From Caballeronia humi (GTDB taxonomy: Bacteria > Pseudomonadota > Gammaproteobacteria > Burkholderiales > Burkholderiaceae), in NCBI RefSeq assembly GCF_001544475.1, contig NZ_FCNW02000021.1, positions 1 through 64,000 on the forward strand: a stretch of 64,000 nucleotides of DNA. The letters are read 5' to 3'. This document shows, piece after piece, positions 8,500-17,501 of this stretch. Within the stretch, counting starts at the first letter, position 1. Each line of letters starts with the position of its first letter. Both the position numbers and the translations under genes were made by a program. The notes beneath the pieces are model-generated. The model saw only the letters and a list, made by a program, of their open reading frames with translations. It was not told the DNA's origin and did no database searches.

Positions 8500-9435
8500 T
8501 CACGCGGCCAGCGCGCGAAGTATCTTCACCGCCGCCTGCGATTCCACTTTCTTTTCCTTGTTCAGCCAGCGGACCGCTTCCTGCACCGCGTCCTTGTCCG
8601 TCGAGCGGGCGGCGACGCGGCGCACCACCGCTTCGCTCGCGATCACGCTGTCGAGTTGGCCGAGTGCGGCTTGCGCGGCGCACAGATTTTCCATCGTGTG
8701 CCGATGTCCGCGTTCGAGAACGGGCGAAAACACTTCGATCATGCACTGAAAACGCGTAGCGGCTTCCTCGATGCTGCGCAGCGCCTTCACGTCCATGCGC
8801 TTCATCTTCACGGCGCGCCGTTCCTTCTTCCTGAGCGCATCGCCGGCGAGCGAGACGCGCGCCCGAGCAAATTCTTCGAGCGTCTGGTTCACGACCCGCG
8901 CTTCGAGGCTTCGACGTGCATCGGCGAGCGCGCGCCTGAGCATCACGTCGATGCCCGCGTTGCGGATCGCGTCGCAACTCGACATCGACGCATCGCGCCG
9001 CTCCCTGCTGATCGTCCGCATAACTGGCGCGACGCGCGAGCCGGTCTTGCGCGCGCGAGAAAGCAGGCCGCACGCCGCTTCGAGATCGTGCGGTTCGCGG
9101 GCGATATCGGCGATCCGCTTGAAGCGCTTCCTGACCACGCGCGCCTCGCGTTCATCGAGCAGCGGCTCGAAGGCCCACCAGATTGCGCGCAAGCGACGCA
9201 ACGTCGTACATAGCGCACGCAAGCCATGTGCGTCAGTATCCGATCCCAATTGCTCGGTCTGGTGCAGCGCTTCGCTCGCGAGGGGCGCGGTCAGCATGAC
9301 GAACGCATCGGCGACGGGCTGGTCGCGGAGCATGAACGACATCGAACGGCGGGTGCGTGCCGCATGCCGGGGCGGGGCGGACAGCGGTGTGCGCGGGCTC
9401 GTTGCGCCAGGCGTTGGAGCGAAAGTCACAGTCAT
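8500..9435 (-). CDS. CHAD-domain protein
   Basis: About 311 residues, highly basic and helical, with the CHAD-domain pattern of conserved basic residues: LRALCTTLRRLRAIWWAFEP, VVRKRFKRIADIAREPHDLE and RRAVKMKRMDVKALRSIEEA. CHAD domains bind inorganic polyphosphate through these surfaces and localise to polyphosphate granules in several bacteria. There is no CYTH catalytic domain, so it is a stand-alone CHAD protein. The ATG at 9435 is used; a GTG at 9462 is also open and neither has a strong ribosome site. Its neighbours, pstS and a lysine-rich protein, suit a phosphate-storage context. Confidence 0.85.
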   Translation of the reverse strand: MTVTFAPTPGATSPRTPLSAPPRHAARTRRSMSFMLRDQPVADAFVMLTAPLASEALHQTEQLGSDTDAHGLRALCTTLRRLRAIWWAFEPLLDEREARVVRKRFKRIADIAREPHDLEAACGLLSRARKTGSRVAPVMRTISRERRDASMSSCDAIRNAGIDVMLRRALADARRSLEARVVNQTLEEFARARVSLAGDALRKKERRAVKMKRMDVKALRSIEEAATRFQCMIEVFSPVLERGHRHTMENLCAAQAALGQLDSVIASEAVVRRVAARSTDKDAVQEAVRWLNKEKKVESQAAVKILRALAA

Positions 9436-9558
9436 CGTCTCGAAGTTGCACGAGTTCGGCACGACCCGATGTCTTGATTGTGATCGTCGTGCTTTGGGGC
9501 CGGATTGTCCCGCCCGAAACCATAGACGTCTTTGATGTCACCCATGTGACAGCGCGGC

Positions 9559-9978
9559 TCACGCGTTCGACGGGCGTCCCGTCTTGACCGCTTCGAGGCC
9601 GTTGACCGCGGCGAGCAGGCGCTTCGGGGGAACGCCGTCGAGCATCGCGAGCGCGGCACGCAGCAGTTCGCTTTTTTTCACGCGAACGCCGTTGTCAAGG
9701 CACTTTTGCTTCAGCGATGCGAGCTTCGCGTACTCGGACTTGGGCATGGTGAAGCTGTCGCGTACGACTTTTTCCTTCTTCTGGCGCTTGGCTTTCGCTT
9801 CAACCGATGCGTCGGCTTTGACGGCGAGTTTTGGTTCGCTTTTCTTTGCCGGTTTTGCGGCAGGTGCCTTCGCTTTCGTCCTGGCGGCCGGTTCGGCCTT
9901 CACCGCAGTTTTGGCCGCGGCACGTCTCGTGGATTGAAGCGTCTTCTTCACCGGTGTCTTGCTGGCGGTCGTCTCCAT
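9559..9978 (-). CDS. Lysine/alanine-rich protein with C-terminal helix-loop DNA-binding-like segment
   Basis: A 139-residue protein in two parts. Residues 1-70 are a histone-H1-like tail rich in Lys, Ala and Pro (AKAPAAKPAKKSEPK). Residues 70-139 (DSFTMPKSEYAKLASLKQKC, VKKSELLRAALAML) resemble a ribbon-helix-helix: a strand, a helix, a basic turn and a second helix. It has a strong AGGAGA ribosome site. Polylysine/alanine tails of this kind bind DNA or polyphosphate in proteins such as PhaM. It sits 123 bp upstream of the CHAD gene on the same strand and could be cotranscribed. I do not recognise a named family; function is inferred. Confidence 0.7.
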   Translation of the reverse strand: METTASKTPVKKTLQSTRRAAAKTAVKAEPAARTKAKAPAAKPAKKSEPKLAVKADASVEAKAKRQKKEKVVRDSFTMPKSEYAKLASLKQKCLDNGVRVKKSELLRAALAMLDGVPPKRLLAAVNGLEAVKTGRPSNA

Positions 9979-10097
9979 CTGTTTCTCCTGATCTTGTTGG
10001 CGGAAACAGTATATACAGTTTGTGGAGGGATGCCACAGGATCGTACAACGAGTGCAAGATTGATCCTGCGGCAGGGCATCTACGCGCTTTAAATGAT

Positions 10098-11267
10098 TTA
10101 TATCGCTTGAAGGGTCATCGGTTTACCTTCGATTAAATGACTCGTCACCCTTTCCCCCAGCGCAGGCGCGACACTCATCCCGACGCCGGCATGCATGAAC
10201 ACGCCCGTGACATTCGGCGCCACGCGCAGCACTGAAAATGGTGCCTCGAAAGCCTTGGTGCGCGCGCCATACACGCCTTGCCACCGCTCGACGACTTGCA
10301 ATTCGCCACCCAGCGTTTCCTCGGCAAGCGAAAGCAGCATCTCATCGATCGCGGAAGAATTGAAGGGCGAAGGATCGTCGGCGTAATCGTGCGAATCGCC
10401 AACGATCAAATCACCGTCCGGCGTCGGACTCACGAGCAAGTGGACGCCGTGCTCGAGCAGCGCGGGATGACGCGTCGCCACTTCCTCGCGTAGCACCTCA
10501 ACTTCAGGAAGATCAGAGAACGCACCGTAGTGCAGGCAACTCAGGCCAGTCAACACCGCGTGATCGAGCGCAAAAGGCGCAGCAGGCCGCACCCGCAGCA
10601 TCTGCAACCGGCATACACGCGGCTTGAGCGCGGCAAGCTGCGGAGCGAGGAGCGAAAGGTAGTCGTGCCCCGCGCACACCACCACATGTTCCGCCCGCCA
10701 CACGCCCGCAGTGGTGTCGACAAGCGCACCGTCGATGTTCCGCGCCAGCGTCCCGAAGCGAAACTCCACGCCGTGCGCGTGCCGCAAGTAGTCGATGATC
10801 GAAGGCACTGCCGCGCGCGAAAACACTTGCAGATCGTCGCGCCCATGCAGCGCCGCGCGATGCCTGGCGAAGCGTCCATCGTAGAGATCATCGAGCGCCG
10901 GGCGCGACAGCAGCTCGGCTGCATACTCAGCGCGAGTCGCAGCAAACGCCTCCATCACACGCGCTTCGGCGTCGCTACGCGCGAACATCAGCGAGCCTGA
11001 ACGCCGCACATGAAACCCCGCGCTCGCGCCCCAGCCGAGCCATATCTCCCGCGATGCCCGCGCAAGCGCGTGCATCGCGCCGGGCGGCTGTCCGGTCACG
11101 AGCACCATGCCGAAGTTGCGCACCGATGCGCCAAGCGGTGTGCCGCTACGCTCGAACACGGTCACGCGCAAACCGCGCCTGGCGAACGCATACGCATGCG
11201 AAAGCCCGAGGATTCCGGCCCCGACGATCGCCACGTCCGTATGAAAGTGAGAGTGAGTCATGGTCAT
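10098..11267 (-). CDS. TIGR03364 family FAD-dependent oxidoreductase of phosphonate loci
   Basis: A 389-residue DAO-type flavoprotein with an N-terminal FAD-binding motif, VAIVGAGILGLSHAYAFARR, followed by VFERSGTPLGASVRNFGM; VVVCAGHDYL is mid-protein and GVFMHAGVGMSVAPALGERV at the end. This architecture is that of glycine/sarcosine-oxidase relatives, and the family recurs beside AEP degradation genes, where members have been tied to oxidation of N-methylated AEP. It is divergent from the DeoR regulator across a 113-bp promoter region, so co-regulation with the phn genes is likely. The substrate here is inferred from context. Confidence 0.8.
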   Translation of the reverse strand: MTMTHSHFHTDVAIVGAGILGLSHAYAFARRGLRVTVFERSGTPLGASVRNFGMVLVTGQPPGAMHALARASREIWLGWGASAGFHVRRSGSLMFARSDAEARVMEAFAATRAEYAAELLSRPALDDLYDGRFARHRAALHGRDDLQVFSRAAVPSIIDYLRHAHGVEFRFGTLARNIDGALVDTTAGVWRAEHVVVCAGHDYLSLLAPQLAALKPRVCRLQMLRVRPAAPFALDHAVLTGLSCLHYGAFSDLPEVEVLREEVATRHPALLEHGVHLLVSPTPDGDLIVGDSHDYADDPSPFNSSAIDEMLLSLAEETLGGELQVVERWQGVYGARTKAFEAPFSVLRVAPNVTGVFMHAGVGMSVAPALGERVTSHLIEGKPMTLQAI

Positions 11268-11380
11268 CCGTGTAGAAGCGTGGCGCGTACTACAATACGC
11301 GCGGTCTCGTCCGATCGGACCGGTAGAGCGGCCCGATCGATTGTCCCCATGTTCATCGCCGGCATCGCCGGCCGCACGCG

Positions 11381-12136
11381 ATGCTCGCCGAACAACGCCA
11401 TCAATACATCCTGTCGGAACTGTCGAAGAACGGCGCGCTGTCGGTCGCCGAACTCGTGCGCGCGCTCGACGTATCGCGCGAAACCATCCGGCGCGATCTC
11501 AACGCGCTCGCCGAACGCGGACTGATAGCGACCACGCACGGCGGCGCGCTGTCGAACGAACGTCGCGAGCCGGACCTCGACGTGCGTGATGCCGCGAACA
11601 CCGCCGCCAAGCGCGCAATCGGCGAGCGCGCGGCGCAACTGGTGCCGGACGGCGCATCCGTCATCATCGATTCGGGCAGCACGACGCAAGCCGTCGCGCG
11701 CGCGCTCGGCGACCGTCACCGGCTGACGGTGTACACCAACGACTGGCGTATCGCGCTCTTGCTCGGACGCCGCAACGACAACAAGGTCACGCTGCTCGGC
11801 GGCGAACTGTCCGATCAGGAAGACGCGGTCTTCGGCCTCGATACCGTGCACCAGCTCTCGCAATATCACGCGGATTTCGCATTCGTCGGCGCGGGCGCGA
11901 TCACGCCGGACGCCTTCCTGACCGACTACTCGCGCCTCGCGGCTGAAGTGCGCAGCCGCATGATCGTGGCGGCGAGCGCGGCGGCGATCGTCGCGGATCA
12001 TTCGAAGTTCGGCCACGTCACGCCGGTTCGTATCCGCGATTTCGACAAGGCGCGCTATCTCATCACGGAGCTCGCGCCCGACAAGGCACTGCGCCGTGCG
12101 ATTGCGGCTCGCGGTCCGGAATTGCTGATCGCCTGA
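11381..12136 (+). CDS. DeoR/GlpR family transcriptional regulator of the phosphonate locus
   Basis: 251 residues. The N-terminal helix-turn-helix (ALSVAELVRALDVSRETIRR, then DLNALAERGLIATTHGGA) is the DeoR signature. The C-terminal sugar-phosphate-sensing fold follows with DGASVIIDSGSTTQAVARAL, VTLLGGEL and DFAFVGAGAI. DeoR proteins are usually repressors relieved by a phosphorylated metabolite; here a phosphonate intermediate is plausible. It stands between the FAD oxidoreductase and phnW, convergent with phnW (20 bp between stops). Candidate operators are the GTGGC motifs at 13350 and 17502. Confidence 0.88.
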   Translation: MLAEQRHQYILSELSKNGALSVAELVRALDVSRETIRRDLNALAERGLIATTHGGALSNERREPDLDVRDAANTAAKRAIGERAAQLVPDGASVIIDSGSTTQAVARALGDRHRLTVYTNDWRIALLLGRRNDNKVTLLGGELSDQEDAVFGLDTVHQLSQYHADFAFVGAGAITPDAFLTDYSRLAAEVRSRMIVAASAAAIVADHSKFGHVTPVRIRDFDKARYLITELAPDKALRRAIAARGPELLIA

Positions 12137-12156
12137 CAGCACGTGAAGCCTGACCA

Positions 12157-13272
12157 TCACGTCGCTACAGAGACGTTCAGCGTCTGCAACGCGCGCCCGA
12201 TCGCCGCGACGGCACCGCGTATGTCATCGGCATCGATCGCGCCGATGCATCCCACGCGAAACGTCTCCACGTCCGTGAGCTTGCCCGGATAGAGCACATA
12301 GCCCGCATCGCGCACGGCTTCGTAGAAGCGCTTGAAATCGTAGGACGTATCGCGCGGCGCGTGAAACGTGACGATCACGGGCGCTTGCACGTCGGCATCG
12401 AGATACGGCTCGAAGCCGAGCGCCGTCATGCCGTCGATCAGCGCGGCGCAGTTGCTTCGATAGCGCGTCCCACGCTCCGGCTGGCCGCCTTCTGCAAAGA
12501 ACTGATCGAGCGCCGCGCGCAATGCGGCGACGACATGCGTCGGCGGCGTGAAGCGCCATTGTGTCGTCTTCAGCATGTACGCGTACTGATCGTGAATATC
12601 GAGCGCAAGCGATCGCGCGATACCTGCCGACGCTTCCAGCAACGACCGCCGCACGATCACGAAGCCCATGCCCGGCACGCCTTCGAGGCATTTGCCGCTC
12701 GCGGAAATCAGCGCGTCGATGCCGCCCTTCGATACATCGATCGGCAGCGCGCCGAATGAACTCATCGCATCGACGATCAGGCGCTTGCCGTGCTGTGCGC
12801 ACAGCGCCGCGATTTCGTCGAGCGGATTCAGCAGACCTGCGCTCGTCTCCAGATGCACCTGCGCGACATGGGTGATGCGCGGATCGCGCTCGAACATCGC
12901 CTGGATGCGCGCAACGCTCGCGGGCTCGTCGTCGTGGAACTTCAACTCGACGGCAGCGATGCCAAGCCGCTCCAGAATTTTCAGCATGCGCGCGCAATAT
13001 GCGCCGTTGTTCGGCACGAGCACGACGGCATCGTGCGGCACGAGTGAGCCTAGCGCGGCCTCCACGGCAAACGTGCCGCTGCCCTGCATCGGCACGCAGA
13101 CGAAATCGTCGTGACCGGAGACTATCGCGAGCAGATCGCGGCAGATGCTCTTCGTCATCCGGTTGAAGGCCTCGTCCCACGATCCCCAGTCGTAAAGCAT
13201 CGCTTCGCGGGTCGCGGCCGACGTGGTGAGCGGGCCAGGGGTCAGCAAGACCGGGCCATTTCCGTGGATCAC
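12157..13272 (-). CDS. phnW: 2-aminoethylphosphonate--pyruvate transaminase
   Basis: A 371-residue PLP enzyme that transfers the amino group of AEP to pyruvate, giving phosphonoacetaldehyde and alanine. Visible features: GPLTTSAATREAMLYDWGSW at the N-terminus, GSGTFAVEAALGS around the cofactor phosphate site, VDAMSSFGALPIDVSKGGID preceding the PLP lysine in SASGKCLEGVPG. Length matches the family. It is divergent from phnS, and their promoters share the 253-bp region 13273-13525. It is the entry enzyme for the PhnY/PhnA branch encoded downstream. Confidence 0.93.
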   Translation of the reverse strand: MIHGNGPVLLTPGPLTTSAATREAMLYDWGSWDEAFNRMTKSICRDLLAIVSGHDDFVCVPMQGSGTFAVEAALGSLVPHDAVVLVPNNGAYCARMLKILERLGIAAVELKFHDDEPASVARIQAMFERDPRITHVAQVHLETSAGLLNPLDEIAALCAQHGKRLIVDAMSSFGALPIDVSKGGIDALISASGKCLEGVPGMGFVIVRRSLLEASAGIARSLALDIHDQYAYMLKTTQWRFTPPTHVVAALRAALDQFFAEGGQPERGTRYRSNCAALIDGMTALGFEPYLDADVQAPVIVTFHAPRDTSYDFKRFYEAVRDAGYVLYPGKLTDVETFRVGCIGAIDADDIRGAVAAIGRALQTLNVSVAT

Positions 13273-13349
13273 GTTTCCTCCGTTCGATGTTCAGTGACTT
13301 CGCCGAGACTTGAACCGTCCGGCGCATCTGAAAAAGCATAAGCCAAAAA

Positions 13350-13362
13350 GTGGCGAAATGTG
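13350..13362 (+). promoter_or_regulatory. Candidate phn operator (GTGGC motif), copy 1
   Basis: GTGGCGAAATGTG in the phnW/phnS divergent region matches GTGGCATATTGTG before phnA at 10 of 13 positions, and both follow an A-run. A shared site for the local DeoR regulator is an inference from position. Confidence 0.35.
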
Positions 13363-13525
13363 TTTATTGTGGGAGAAATGTTGCATCGTCATGGCTTTGT
13401 CACGAAGTTCTGTGATGCTTCGGTTGCGCTGCTGGCGAACCCGTTGCGGGCGCCGCGCGAAACGAACAAACGTGTGTCCATCCTCACGAAACTGGATGAA
13501 TCCGCCTTTCCGGAGAACTGGCAAC

Positions 13526-14617
13526 ATGACAAGCAATCGCCTTTTCACATCGAACGAGTTCGCGCAGCGTGTGCTGTCGGCGCTCGCCGTGGCCGCGTTC
13601 ACGAGCTTCGCGGCGCTGCCTGCGCAAGCCGCCGATGCCGTCGTGCTTTACACCGCCGACGGCCTCGAAAACCTCTACAAGGATGTCCTGCCGGCCTTCG
13701 AGAAGAAGGAAGGCGTGAAGGTCAACATCGTCACGGCAGGCAGCGGCGAAGTCGTGAATCGTGCGACCGTCGAGAAGGATTCGCCTAAAGCCGACGTGAT
13801 CGTCACGCTGCCGCCGTTCATCCAGCAGGCCTCGCAAAACGGCTTGCTGCGCACGTATCAGAGCGTCAACTACAAGAACGTGCCCGCGATTGCGAAGGCC
13901 CCGGACGGCGCATGGGCGACGTTCGTGAACAACTACTTCTCGTTCGCGATCAACCCCGAAGTCACGAAGACCACGCCCAAGACATTCGCGGACCTGCTGC
14001 ATCCGGACTTCAGCGGCAAGATCGCGTATTCGAACCCGGCGACCGCTGGCGACGGTATGGCCGTCATCATCCTGACGAGCGCGCTGATGGGCGAAGACAA
14101 GGCGTTCGAGTACCTGAAGGAACTGGAGAAGAGCGCGAAATTCCACACGAAGGGCACGGGTTATCTCGACGTCCTGCTCTCGCGCAACGAGATCGCGTTC
14201 GCGAACGGCGACCTGCAGATGGATCTCGACGATGCAGCTAATGGCGGCCTCTCGCTCAAGCCGGTCTTCCTCTCGGCGAAAGCGGGTGACGCGCCGACGA
14301 CGTTCCAGTTGCCGTACGCCATCGGGCTGATCAAGGGCGGTCCGAATCAGGCGGCGGGCGAGAAGCTCGTCGACTATCTGATGTCGAAGGAAGTGCAGGC
14401 GAAGGTGCCGGATATCTACGGCATTCCGGGGCGCACCGACGTGCCACTCGCCGGCAAGAACGGCGAGGCGGTCAAGCAGGCCATCGCGGGCGTGAAGCTG
14501 ATTCCGGTCGACTGGAACCATGTGATGGACAAGAAGGCGACCTGGACGACGCGCTGGAAGAGCGACGTGATCGGCAACTCGGGCAAGGAAGTCGAAGTGG
14601 TCAAGCCGAAGTCGTAA
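13526..14617 (+). CDS. phnS: AEP ABC transporter substrate-binding protein PhnS
   Basis: A 363-residue extracellular solute-binding protein of the Fe(III)/AEP family. It has a Sec signal ending LPAQAADAVVLYTADGLENL. The ATG at 13526 follows GGAG with good spacing; the upstream in-frame extension lacks a signal and crosses the promoter region. Conserved regions include VNIVTAGSGEVVNRATVEKD and NPATAGDGMAVIILTSALMG. It is the first gene of phnSTUV, and the flanking phnW, phnA and phnY genes specify the ligand as AEP rather than iron. Confidence 0.9.
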   Translation: MTSNRLFTSNEFAQRVLSALAVAAFTSFAALPAQAADAVVLYTADGLENLYKDVLPAFEKKEGVKVNIVTAGSGEVVNRATVEKDSPKADVIVTLPPFIQQASQNGLLRTYQSVNYKNVPAIAKAPDGAWATFVNNYFSFAINPEVTKTTPKTFADLLHPDFSGKIAYSNPATAGDGMAVIILTSALMGEDKAFEYLKELEKSAKFHTKGTGYLDVLLSRNEIAFANGDLQMDLDDAANGGLSLKPVFLSAKAGDAPTTFQLPYAIGLIKGGPNQAAGEKLVDYLMSKEVQAKVPDIYGIPGRTDVPLAGKNGEAVKQAIAGVKLIPVDWNHVMDKKATWTTRWKSDVIGNSGKEVEVVKPKS

Positions 14618-14650
14618 GCCTTCCACTGCAATGCAAAGAGGACGCGAACC

Positions 14651-15736
14651 GTGAACACCCTGACGCTGGCTCCGGCCACGCTCGACGCCGCAGCGCCTGC
14701 CCAACGGCACGAATCGGGCGGCGTGCGCATCGAGAACCTGAGCGTGCGCTTCGGCGCGCGCACCGTGCTCGACGATCTGTCGCTGACCATCGAACGCGGC
14801 GAGTTGCTGACGGTGCTCGGCCGCAGCGGCTGCGGCAAGACGACGCTGCTGCGTTTCATCGCGGGCTTCGTTCAGGCGGACGGCCTCGCGGGCAGGCTGA
14901 CGATCGCAGGACGCGACCTGACGCATGTGCCGCCCTTCAAGCGCAACCTCGGCTTGCTGTTCCAGAGCTACGCGCTTTTTCCGCATCTCTCGGTGTTCGA
15001 CAACGTCGCGTTCGGCTTGCGGGCCCGCCGCCTGAAAGCGGGCGAAATCGCACGACGCGTCGCCGATGCGCTCAAGCTGGTGCAACTCGGCGACGCGGGC
15101 CACGTGATGCCGGCGCAGTTGTCGGGCGGGATGCAGCAGCGCGTGGCGCTGGCGCGCGCGCTCGTGATCGAGCCTGACGTCCTGCTGCTTGACGAGCCGC
15201 TCTCGGCGCTCGATGCCAATTTGCGCGCCTCCGTGCGCAGCGAGTTGAAGGCGCTGCATGAGCGCTTGCCGAACCTGACGATCGTCTGCGTGACGCACGA
15301 TCAGGACGACGCGCTCGTGCTCTCGGACCGCACGCTTTTGATGCGCGATGGCCGTATCGCACAACTGGGCACGCCGCGTGAACTCTACGACAACCCGAAG
15401 GACGCCTTCGTCGCGCGCTATCTCGGCGCGGCGAACCTGTTGCCGCCATCGGTGATGTACCCGGTCGGCGATGCGCGTCACGCCGTGCGTGACCGCGTGG
15501 CGTGCATCCGTCCCGAGTGCCTGTCGATCGTGCCGCTCGGCGCGGCGCGCCTGCACGGCACGATCGCGTCGGTGGAGTGGTATGGCGCGGCGTTGTCGGT
15601 GTCGATCATGCTCGATGCGATGCCGGATGCACCCGTGCTCGTCACGATGCAGCGCGCCCACGGCCCTATGCCCGAGAAGGGCGCTCGTGTTTCCCTACGC
15701 CACGAGGTTGACGATGTCGTCCTTATCGACGAGTGA
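14651..15736 (+). CDS. phnT: AEP ABC transporter ATP-binding protein PhnT
   Basis: 361 residues starting at GTG 14651. Walker A is GRSGCGKTT near residue 57, the Q-loop follows LLFQSYALFP, the signature is LSGGMQQRVALARAL and Walker B is DVLLLDEPLSALD with the H-loop VTHDQDDALVLSD. A C-terminal TOBE-like domain of about 90 residues is typical of the Pot/Fbp type ATPases that energise AEP import. The stop overlaps phnU by 23 bases, indicating translational coupling. Confidence 0.92.
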   Translation: MNTLTLAPATLDAAAPAQRHESGGVRIENLSVRFGARTVLDDLSLTIERGELLTVLGRSGCGKTTLLRFIAGFVQADGLAGRLTIAGRDLTHVPPFKRNLGLLFQSYALFPHLSVFDNVAFGLRARRLKAGEIARRVADALKLVQLGDAGHVMPAQLSGGMQQRVALARALVIEPDVLLLDEPLSALDANLRASVRSELKALHERLPNLTIVCVTHDQDDALVLSDRTLLMRDGRIAQLGTPRELYDNPKDAFVARYLGAANLLPPSVMYPVGDARHAVRDRVACIRPECLSIVPLGAARLHGTIASVEWYGAALSVSIMLDAMPDAPVLVTMQRAHGPMPEKGARVSLRHEVDDVVLIDE

Positions 15737-16613
15737 ACTCCGCATCGACGATGCCGCGCACGCCGTCGCGAAACGGCGGCGCGGGCGGCTCGCGCAATGG
15801 CACCTGTGGTTCATCCTGGTCGTGGTGCTCGGCCCGCTCGTGATCTATCCGCTCCTGCGGCTCCTCACGCTCAGCGTGACCGATGCGCACGGCTTCAGCC
15901 TGCACGCATACACCGCGTTCTTCGGCAATCCGGAGACGAGCGGTGTGATCGGCAAGACGCTCGGCATCCTGTTCGCGAGCGCGACACTCGCCTCGCTGCT
16001 CGGCGTGCTACTCGCGTCGATGCTGTTCTTCAAGCCTTTCCCGGGCGCAAAGCTCGTCACGCGTTTCCTCGAATTGTTCGTCGCGTTTCCGTCATTTCTG
16101 GTCGCGTTCACGCTGATCTTTCTATACGGGTCGCAGGGGTCGGTGAGCATCGGATTGCAGCGGCTCTTTAATCTGCAGCACCCGCCGCTCGACTTCCTGT
16201 TCGGCATCGGCGGCGTGATTCTCGCGGAGGTCGTGTTTTATGCGCCGTTTGTCGTGCGCCCGACGCTCGCGTCGTTCGCCACGCTCGATACGCGTCTCAT
16301 CGAAGCCGCAAGCAGCCTCGGCGCGAACGGCCGGATGGTCGCCTTCAAGGTGATCCTGCCGCTCGCGTGGCCGGGTATCGCGGCGGGCACGATCCTTTGC
16401 TTCCTGCTCACGCTGAACGAATTCGGCATCCTGCTCGTGCTCGGCAGCGCGCACCTGATCACGCTGCCGACCGCGATCTATAGCTCCGCGACGGTCGATC
16501 TCGATTTGTCAGCCGCGGCTGCGGGCGCGGTCGTGATGCTGGCGATGTCGCTCTCGCTCTATGCGCTGTATCGGCGGATCAACCGGCGTAACGGAGGCCG
16601 CAATGGCAACTGA
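15714..16613 (+). CDS. phnU: AEP ABC transporter permease PhnU
   Basis: A 299-residue inner-membrane protein with about six membrane helices, starting MSSLSTSELRIDDAAHAVAK. The binding-protein-dependent permease motif that docks on the ATPase is seen in LIEAASSLGANGRMVAFKVI followed by LPLAWPGIAAGT. The start at 15714, inside the end of phnT, was chosen because the longer frame from 15471 is an out-of-frame reading of phnT. It pairs with PhnV. Confidence 0.9.
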   Translation: MSSLSTSELRIDDAAHAVAKRRRGRLAQWHLWFILVVVLGPLVIYPLLRLLTLSVTDAHGFSLHAYTAFFGNPETSGVIGKTLGILFASATLASLLGVLLASMLFFKPFPGAKLVTRFLELFVAFPSFLVAFTLIFLYGSQGSVSIGLQRLFNLQHPPLDFLFGIGGVILAEVVFYAPFVVRPTLASFATLDTRLIEAASSLGANGRMVAFKVILPLAWPGIAAGTILCFLLTLNEFGILLVLGSAHLITLPTAIYSSATVDLDLSAAAAGAVVMLAMSLSLYALYRRINRRNGGRNGN

Positions 16614-17442
16614 ATTGACGCTCGGCGCGAGCGCTCCGAAGTCGCGCACGCTCAGGCGGATCGGCGCGTGGGCCTTCATGGGTTTCGCCGCGTTGTTGTG
16701 CTTCTGGCTCTTCGTGCTGCCGGTGATCGTCGTGGCTTTGTCGAGCGTGGCATCCCACTGGTCGGGCACGATCCTCCCCGATGGCTTCAGCCTGCGCTGG
16801 TTTGAACGCCTCGGCTCCAGCGACTTCGACGCGCTGACGACGAGCCTCTCGGTCGGCTTCGGCGTCGCGGTGCTGGGTACGGTGCTGGGCCTCTGGCTCG
16901 CGCTGGCGCTCGAAGGACGCGACCGGCGCGGCGTGGGCGCGTGGGTCGACACCATCGCGATGATGCCCAACGGCGTGCCGAGCGTCGTGCTCGGGCTCGC
17001 CGTGCTGATCGCGTATCACAAGAAGCCGCTGGACATCTCCGGGTCGGCGGCAATCGTCGTGCTCGTGCAGCTCGCGCTCGTGCTGCCGTTCTGCTACCGG
17101 TGCGCCGCCGCCGCGCTGCGCCCCGAACTCACGGTCCTGCGCGAAGCCGCCGCGAGTCTCGGCGCACCGCCCGCGATGGTGCTCGGACGCGTGGTCCTGC
17201 CACAGCTCGTGCCCGCGATCCGCGCGAGTTTGGCGCTGGGATTCGCGTTGTCGCTGGGCGAACTGGGCGCTACGTTGACCGTGTATCCACCGGGCTTCGC
17301 GACCGTGCCGATCGTGGTCGTCGGGCAGGTGAACCGTGGCTATTACCTGCCAGCATCGGCGCTTTCGCTGATCCTGCTCGCGGTGTCTCTTGCGGCTTTG
17401 CTGCTGATCGCGGTGAAGGCGCCGAAGCGGCGCAGCGTCTGA
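16603..17442 (+). CDS. phnV: AEP ABC transporter permease PhnV
   Basis: A 279-residue permease, about six membrane helices, starting MATELTLGASAPKSRTLRRI. GGAGG precedes the ATG, which overlaps the end of phnU by 11 bases. The ATPase-contact loop reads VLREAAASLGAPPAMVLGRV with VLPQLVPAIRASLALGFALS after it. Together with PhnU it forms the heterodimeric channel. It is the last gene before the hairpin at 17463. Confidence 0.9.
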   Translation: MATELTLGASAPKSRTLRRIGAWAFMGFAALLCFWLFVLPVIVVALSSVASHWSGTILPDGFSLRWFERLGSSDFDALTTSLSVGFGVAVLGTVLGLWLALALEGRDRRGVGAWVDTIAMMPNGVPSVVLGLAVLIAYHKKPLDISGSAAIVVLVQLALVLPFCYRCAAAALRPELTVLREAAASLGAPPAMVLGRVVLPQLVPAIRASLALGFALSLGELGATLTVYPPGFATVPIVVVGQVNRGYYLPASALSLILLAVSLAALLLIAVKAPKRRSV

Positions 17443-17462
17443 GTGTGTGGTTTTGTGCCGGG

Positions 17463-17486
17463 CATCCCGTTCATGCGGGATGTTTT
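17463..17486 (+). terminator. Hairpin with T-tail between phnV and phnA
   Basis: CATCCCG, loop TTCATG, CGGGATG, then TTTT, only 20 bp after the phnV stop. It has the form of a rho-independent terminator or attenuator and would separate transporter and catabolic transcription. Confidence 0.6.
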
Positions 17487-17501
17487 GCCACGTCAAAAAA
17501 T

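Noticed and set aside
10005..10020. AACAGTATATACAGTT, resembling a LexA box
   Set aside because: LexA boxes need CTG...CAG in inverted form; here both halves read ACAG in the same direction.
13310..13525. Extended N-terminus of PhnS
   Set aside because: It runs through the divergent promoter region and would bury the signal peptide, which starts cleanly at 13526 after GGAG.
13484..15661. Long minus-strand open frame (725 codons) opposite phnS and phnT
   Set aside because: Arginine-rich, low-complexity translation without domains. It mirrors the high-GC third-position pattern of the real plus-strand genes.
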